A DNA stretch of 64,000 nt from Paraflavitalea sp966211765 (GTDB taxonomy: Bacteria > Bacteroidota > Bacteroidia > Chitinophagales > Chitinophagaceae). This document shows, in pieces, positions 60,501 through 64,000 of this stretch; the first letter of the stretch is position 1, and each line of letters opens with the position of its first letter. The DNA is taken from assembly GCA_966211765.1 (NCBI GenBank), contig CBIHOV010000013.1, forward strand, positions 1 through 64,000, given 5' to 3'. Both the position numbers and the translations under genes were made by a program. The notes under the pieces are model-generated. The model saw nothing but the letters and a program-made list of their open reading frames with translations. It did not search any database and had not been told where the DNA came from.

Positions 60501-60716
60501 AACACCATTTCCCTGGCCTATACCTTGCCCAGGAACCTGTTGCAGAAAGCACATATTGAAAGCCTGAAGGTTTATGCCAACGTAGTTAATGCCGCGCTCT
60601 ATTCTCCAGACTGGACCTATTGGGATCCTGAATTCAGGAACAGGGCCACGGATGGAACTATTTCTACGGCTATTCCTCCACGCACTTATACCTTGGGAAT
60701 GAATGTTACTTTTTAA
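57576..60716 (+). CDS. SusC/RagA TonB-dependent receptor
   Basis: ATG 57576 gives 1046 residues with export signal MRKHFFQRSAVWCYYLAAIL; an 18-codon longer frame lacks a hydrophobic start. There is a carboxypeptidase-like domain (about 32-110: IHGTVTNQTTKEPLVGISVQ), a plug with VVVIGYGTQTKKDLTGAVSQ and INTIDVLKDASSAAVFGAKA (about 225-245), and a barrel. There is no STN domain. It imports an unknown oligomer together with the SusD gene 18 bp downstream. Sharing a neighbourhood with the two periplasmic oxidoreductases suggests a sugar-type substrate, but this is only context. Confidence 0.95.
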   Translation: MRKHFFQRSAVWCYYLAAILLMPVWAQAQQTVIHGTVTNQTTKEPLVGISVQLKGTGGGTSTDADGKFTLTVPDTKGTLVFSGVGFEAKEISLKGQTAIDVKLNAASINLNEVVVIGYGTQTKKDLTGAVSQVKATQLENENPASVQDVLRGNVPGLNISQVNAAGAKGGGDLLVRGKSSINAGTSPLIVLDGVIYQGQLSDINPNDINTIDVLKDASSAAVFGAKAASGVVLITTKKGTKAKPTITLNTNVGFSELAQNQPLYDGPGFVAWRTDVQKSRNNTSTKLYTFDDPRNLPAGVTMTQWRDGRSGDSIDIWLDRLGLKPVEIANYKNGKTVNWYDMMFQRGFRQDHTVSLSGKKEDFTYYWSLGYTDNEGVIVGDRFKTFRTRVNIEGRVAKFLTAGLNMQFADRDESQVPVTWGQMVNASPYGEIYNADGTTLRDSPNDDIGNNTNPFADNTYTNRLQKNNTLFGSIYAKGTLPYGFSYQVNFTPSFDFYRYFNGVSALHPTYRVRKGIATRTTETTYNWQVDNVIKWDKTFGQHQFNVTMLWNVEKFQSWKSQMDNEGFDPKDVLSYHNIGAGIKPIVSSDDQVSTGDALMARLNYVFKDRYMLTASYRRDGYSAFGQKNPRAGFPAAALGWVFSEENFMKDAKWLNYGKLRLSYGLNGNRDVGRYQAISNLTPGKYQYINAAGAIIPVSQLWTDRMANPNLKWEKTTSLNLGIDFGLLNNRLSGSVDVYDKSTQDMLVQRALPTVIGFDYVMFNLGKIENKGIEIALNSVNINNKNFSWRTNVNFWLNRNKIVRLYGPVNVYDQDGKLIGQQEKDDLVNKWFIGRDIDVIWDQKVLGVWQESEAAEAKKYGVYPGDFKVEDVNGDFKYSNDDRQFLGYRSPRFQWTLRNEFTFFKSFDFAFSLYSNWGQKNDYNQAKNNSGFQDRQNSYKFPYWTAANPINDYARLFSSNGSASFSVYRETSFIRLNTISLAYTLPRNLLQKAHIESLKVYANVVNAALYSPDWTYWDPEFRNRATDGTISTAIPPRTYTLGMNVTF

Positions 60717-60734
60717 TCCAATCAATACTTTTAT

Positions 60735-62567
60735 ATGAACCCGATCTTAAAACGAACGCTCTATATACTGTCTGTTGCCGGATTGATTACGGCAGGTTGC
60801 AATAAAGAATGGCTGGAACCTAAACCGCAATCCTTCTTCACGCCAGACAATGCTTTTAATGACGCCGCCGGGATGCGTGCAGGCCTTGTAGCCTGCGCCC
60901 GCAATGCGCGTATTGAATATTACGGTGATAATCCAGCCATCCTCACCGAGATGTTGTTTTCGGAAGTGAGTGTGGAAGGCATTACCGATAAATCGGGCCC
61001 GGCGCAGGACCTCAACCTGCTGATCACACCCGACAATACAGCCTTTGATGACGCTGACCATTCCAAAATTGGTTATTACTGGCGCGAAGGTTACCGGGGC
61101 ATCAAGTACGCCAATTCGGTGATCACTTTTATCGACAATGCCAAATGGAATTCGCAGGAAGAACGTAATGCGATCCTGGGATCAGCTTATTTTCATCGTG
61201 CCTTGCGGTATTACCGGCTGGCCAACCAGTTTGGCGATATCCCGGTGCCCCTGAAAGAATACAATTATCCCAAGCTGGATTTCCAGACAGTAAAAAGGGA
61301 AGTGGTATTGAAGAAAATAAAAGAGGACCTGGAGTTTGCCGAGAAATGGGTGTTGGATAATGTGAACAAAGGAGAGGTGACCAAGGGGGCAGTGCGGCAC
61401 CTGCTTACTAAAGTGTACCTGGCGCTGGGCATGTTTGATGAGGCCATTGCTATGTCAACAACACTCATCAACAGCGGGCCTTATAGCCTGATGCGTAACC
61501 CCTTTGGGGCTACCAAGAAGAATGTGATCTGGGACCTGCACCGTCCGGAAAACAAATCGCTGAATGAAAACAAGGAAGGCTTGTTCATGATCATCGATCG
61601 TTTTGGCGATGGGCAGTTGGATGGTGGCATCCGCATCATGCGTCAGGCTGTTCCTTACTGGGGTACCTATATCACCACACCCATCGGACGGAAGGGTACT
61701 GCTGATGGAGTAGCAGCCAATGTAGAATATGTGCAATCCAATTTTATAGGCCGGGGTATTGGCCGTTGCCGTCCTACGCCTTACAGCCAGTATGATATAT
61801 GGGATGATGCCAATGACCTGCGCCATGCCAAGGGCAACTGGATGAATATGGAAGATATGGTGTACAATGATCCCGATCTTAAAAAAGCACCAGCCGATAC
61901 TTCTTATATGAAGAACCTGCGTCTTCGCCATCCTGTGAGCGGAGCCCTCCTTTGTTCCGATACTATCAGGTCCTGGTTTGGCTGGCCGCATTACAAGATA
62001 TTCATTCCCGATGCAGAAAATTCACCCATGCAGGGTGGTCATACAGACTGGTACATGTTTCGCCTGGCCGAAACCTACCTGTTAAGGGCGGAAGCCTATT
62101 TCTGGAAAGGAGAACTGGCCAATGCCCTTGCCGATATCAACCAGGTAAGGACCCGTGCGCTATGTGCTCCCTACCTGGATGCCAGTAAGGTGAATATGGC
62201 TATGATACTGGATGAGCGTGCCCGCGAACTCTTCTTTGAAGAGCCTCGTAAAACAGAGCTTACCCGTATTTCCTTTCTCTTTGCCAAAACGGGCAAGATG
62301 GCAGAAAATGGAAAGACCTATAAGCTGGACAATTTCTCTGATGCCAATTATTTCTACGACCGTATCATTGCCAACAATGTCTTTTATAGAACAGGCATTG
62401 TGACCAACCACGGTGATAAATACACCATCAGTCCCTACCATGTGTTGTGGCCGGTGCCCTCATCGGCTATTCAGGCCAATAGCAGTGCCCGCATGAACCA
62501 GAATAAAGGGTATGTAGGGTTTGCTGGTAATGTACCGGCATTGGATACTATACCGATCGATAAGTGA
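60735..62567 (+). CDS. SusD/RagB-family surface lipoprotein
   Basis: A 610-residue lipoprotein with lipobox TAGC (Cys at about 22). It shows SusD features: NKEWLEPKPQSFFTPDNAFN, AILGSAYFHRALRYYRLANQ at about 152-172, LPLVKVYLALG-like HLLTKVYLALGMFDEAIAMS, and FRLAETYLLRAEAYFWKGEL near 440-460. Its length exceeds the usual 500-550. It ends the operon; a symmetric hairpin follows 49 bp after the stop. Ligand unknown. Confidence 0.95.
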   Translation: MNPILKRTLYILSVAGLITAGCNKEWLEPKPQSFFTPDNAFNDAAGMRAGLVACARNARIEYYGDNPAILTEMLFSEVSVEGITDKSGPAQDLNLLITPDNTAFDDADHSKIGYYWREGYRGIKYANSVITFIDNAKWNSQEERNAILGSAYFHRALRYYRLANQFGDIPVPLKEYNYPKLDFQTVKREVVLKKIKEDLEFAEKWVLDNVNKGEVTKGAVRHLLTKVYLALGMFDEAIAMSTTLINSGPYSLMRNPFGATKKNVIWDLHRPENKSLNENKEGLFMIIDRFGDGQLDGGIRIMRQAVPYWGTYITTPIGRKGTADGVAANVEYVQSNFIGRGIGRCRPTPYSQYDIWDDANDLRHAKGNWMNMEDMVYNDPDLKKAPADTSYMKNLRLRHPVSGALLCSDTIRSWFGWPHYKIFIPDAENSPMQGGHTDWYMFRLAETYLLRAEAYFWKGELANALADINQVRTRALCAPYLDASKVNMAMILDERARELFFEEPRKTELTRISFLFAKTGKMAENGKTYKLDNFSDANYFYDRIIANNVFYRTGIVTNHGDKYTISPYHVLWPVPSSAIQANSSARMNQNKGYVGFAGNVPALDTIPIDK

Positions 62568-62616
62568 TCTGTATAAAAACTAAGGGCTGACCGCCTTGTA
62601 ATTAAATACCTTGATC

Positions 62617-62668
62617 AAAACAGGTGACACCTTCGTTTGCGACGCAATGGAAAGGTGTCACCTGTTTT
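62617..62668. terminator. Long bidirectional hairpin between convergent genes
   Basis: AAAACAGGTGACACCTT (62617-62633) and AAGGTGTCACCTGTTTT (62652-62668) are perfect 17 bp arms. The 18-base loop itself contains TTGCG-A-CGCAA. The structure ends in four T on both strands, so it can terminate the SusD transcript and, from the other side, the receptor gene that stops at 62671. Confidence 0.88.
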
Positions 62669-62670
62669 AA

Positions 62671-64000
62671 TTATTGCTGATCTCCCAGTCGCCTGCGTTC
62701 TTCACCTGCTTCACCCGTTTGGCGCCTGGTTTCTTTGATGCCCTTTTTAAATCGGTAGCTCAGTGCCAGGGTAATGCTTTGGGTGTCCCAGGTACGCTTA
62801 CTGTATCCACCTGCGCCTTTTACATGACTGAAGTCCTGGTAATCCTGCCGGGTATGGAAGATATCCCGGAAGTTGAGCCTGATGGTCCCATTGTCTTTCC
62901 ATATTTTTTTACTGATGCCGGAATGTATATACCAGGAGTGCGCCTGTTCATACTGTACATATACCTGCCGCGATGAATAGTCGGGCGTTAATTCGATCGT
63001 CCAGCCTTTGGCCAGGTTGAGTTGGGTACTGGCCGACAGATTCCAGTTGCCGCCCTGCACACGCAGGTCCTGGTTATTTAACCGGGTAGCCAGCAGCGAC
63101 CAGGTATATTGTATCGCCGGATTGATCACCCAAGCCTTTGTGAGGTGGATGCTTCCATCAAGCGAAAAGCCCATTACCTGCTTGCTGCTTATATTATTGG
63201 GACGCCGGTAAAAAACATTGTCCCTTACTTCGATCGTTTCCTCTATGCCATTGTTCAGCTTACTGTAAAAGAGGGAGGCTGTATAATTATTCCTGAATAG
63301 CCAGGAGAGCTCCAAATTGTCAGAGAACTGTGGACGTAAATAAGGATTCCCGATCCGGTAATTGTATTTGTCCATAGGTGTTTCAAACGGACGGAGGGAG
63401 GCATAATCGGGCCGGTCGATCCGTTTGCCATAGGAGAAATTCAGCTGGTGATTGCCTTTCTTACCCAATTTATACGATAGGAAGAGGGTAGGGAACAAGT
63501 TGGTATAACTTCTTGTAAAGAGGGTATCCCGCTTTGTTGTATGATCCTGCTGATGGCCCTGCAGGGAAGTATGCTCCAGCCTCCCTGCCAGTTGTATCGC
63601 CAGCTTTTTCCATTCAGCGGCATAGTTCACATAGGCTGCATGGATATCTTCACGATAGGTGAAGCGGTTGTTGATAGTGTATTCCGGTATGTTCACCTCA
63701 TTCACTTTGCCAGAATAGATGGCTGTATTGTTGGTCCTTGTGAAAGAAGACTTGTATCCCATGCTCCATTTCATGCCTTTTCCCATGGGGAGTACATAAT
63801 CGGCTTTGGCCGAATAGATGTTTATAGTAAAAGGTTGCTGGTAGCTGCGTGCCTCCCGGTAGCCAACCAGGCCATCGCTCCCTGCGAGGATGGTTGTATT
63901 CAGTGCTGCATAGTCTTCACTGTACCGTATATAATCAACATCGGCAGTTAGTTGTTTGCCCGCGCTGTCATACACATGTTGGTAGTTCAAAGTGATGCTG
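62671..64000 (-). CDS. Outer-membrane beta-barrel receptor (5' end outside window)
   Basis: The minus-strand frame is open from the right edge to the stop at 62671, 443 codons, with no convincing start inside; the N-terminus lies outside. The sequence is a long chain of beta-barrel strands typical of TonB-dependent-receptor-like barrels: LAGRLEHTSLQGHQQDHTTK, LFPTLFLSYKLGKKGNHQLN, FSYGKRIDRPDYASLRPFE, and LRPQFSDNLELSWLF. The C-terminal strand is SITLALSYRFKKG, followed by a charged tail. The family is probably that of Bacteroidota outer-membrane receptors (OMP_b-brl_3). The plug domain is not visible, so receptor function is inferred. Confidence 0.85.
   Translation of the reverse strand, partial: SITLNYQHVYDSAGKQLTADVDYIRYSEDYAALNTTILAGSDGLVGYREARSYQQPFTINIYSAKADYVLPMGKGMKWSMGYKSSFTRTNNTAIYSGKVNEVNIPEYTINNRFTYREDIHAAYVNYAAEWKKLAIQLAGRLEHTSLQGHQQDHTTKRDTLFTRSYTNLFPTLFLSYKLGKKGNHQLNFSYGKRIDRPDYASLRPFETPMDKYNYRIGNPYLRPQFSDNLELSWLFRNNYTASLFYSKLNNGIEETIEVRDNVFYRRPNNISSKQVMGFSLDGSIHLTKAWVINPAIQYTWSLLATRLNNQDLRVQGGNWNLSASTQLNLAKGWTIELTPDYSSRQVYVQYEQAHSWYIHSGISKKIWKDNGTIRLNFRDIFHTRQDYQDFSHVKGAGGYSKRTWDTQSITLALSYRFKKGIKETRRQTGEAGEERRRLGDQQ

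Overview
The window looks like a chromosomal segment of a Bacteroidota bacterium, most probably of the family Chitinophagaceae. Evidence seen directly: three SusC-type TonB-dependent receptors (two followed by SusD lipoproteins in the window), an ECF sigma/FecR pair, DUF4843 and PKD-like surface lipoproteins, a type IX secretion sorting domain, and a promoter before fbp matching the Bacteroidota pattern TTTG-N19-TAnnTTTG. Base composition is moderate and genes are dense. No tRNA, rRNA, CRISPR array, transposase, integrase or phage gene was recognised. Assignment below phylum is inference.

Layout. 1-3975: a SusC receptor cut by the left edge, preceded on the same strand by a DeoR-type regulator. 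3976-4662: a repeat-rich gap with two families of 21-22 bp repeats. 4663-12936: an envelope block with a small outer-membrane protein, then OstA-like, MCE/MlaD-like and two tandem amidase genes on the minus strand, divergent from lptD. 13010-17332: an acyltransferase, uracil-DNA glycosylase, a T9SS cargo protein and a YadA-head-like protein. 17485-28028: an uptake operon of sigma factor, FecR, SusC with STN domain, SusD, DUF4843, PKD-like lipoprotein and TlpA thioredoxin, closed by a strong terminator and lacking any hydrolase. 28150-34827: a membrane-anchored MutS-like ATPase, aspartokinase, fbp, a GNAT protein, a CAP lipoprotein and an AhpD-like protein.

34887-40974: an S41 peptidase, then a 1.1 kb gap that holds an unannotated 37-residue basic ORF with its own terminator, an 87 bp near-palindrome and an 11 bp phased tandem repeat; then a small membrane protein and the ethanolamine genes eutC, eutB and permease, without microcompartment genes. 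41123-53754: mixed genes, including SDR/DinB under a Crp-like regulator, an AraC regulator divergent from a membrane protein, a methyltransferase, lipoproteins, a type II NADH dehydrogenase, two further oxidoreductases, and a macrodomain/Ogt/CsaA cluster. 53821-62567: two tandem Tat-exported Gfo/Idh/MocA oxidoreductases and a second SusC/SusD pair. The window ends inside a minus-strand outer-membrane receptor.

Functional reading. Three modules stand out: outer-membrane nutrient import (three SusC loci, each with a different apparent regulatory arrangement), lipopolysaccharide/phospholipid transport coupled to cell-wall amidases, and ethanolamine use as a carbon or nitrogen source. Intergenic space carries several families of short dispersed sequences, several with internal inverted symmetry. 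I did not find one clear, undescribed multi-gene defence or metabolic system; the best candidates for new biology are the repeat-rich gap at 4.2-4.5 kb and the gap at 36.1-36.9 kb.
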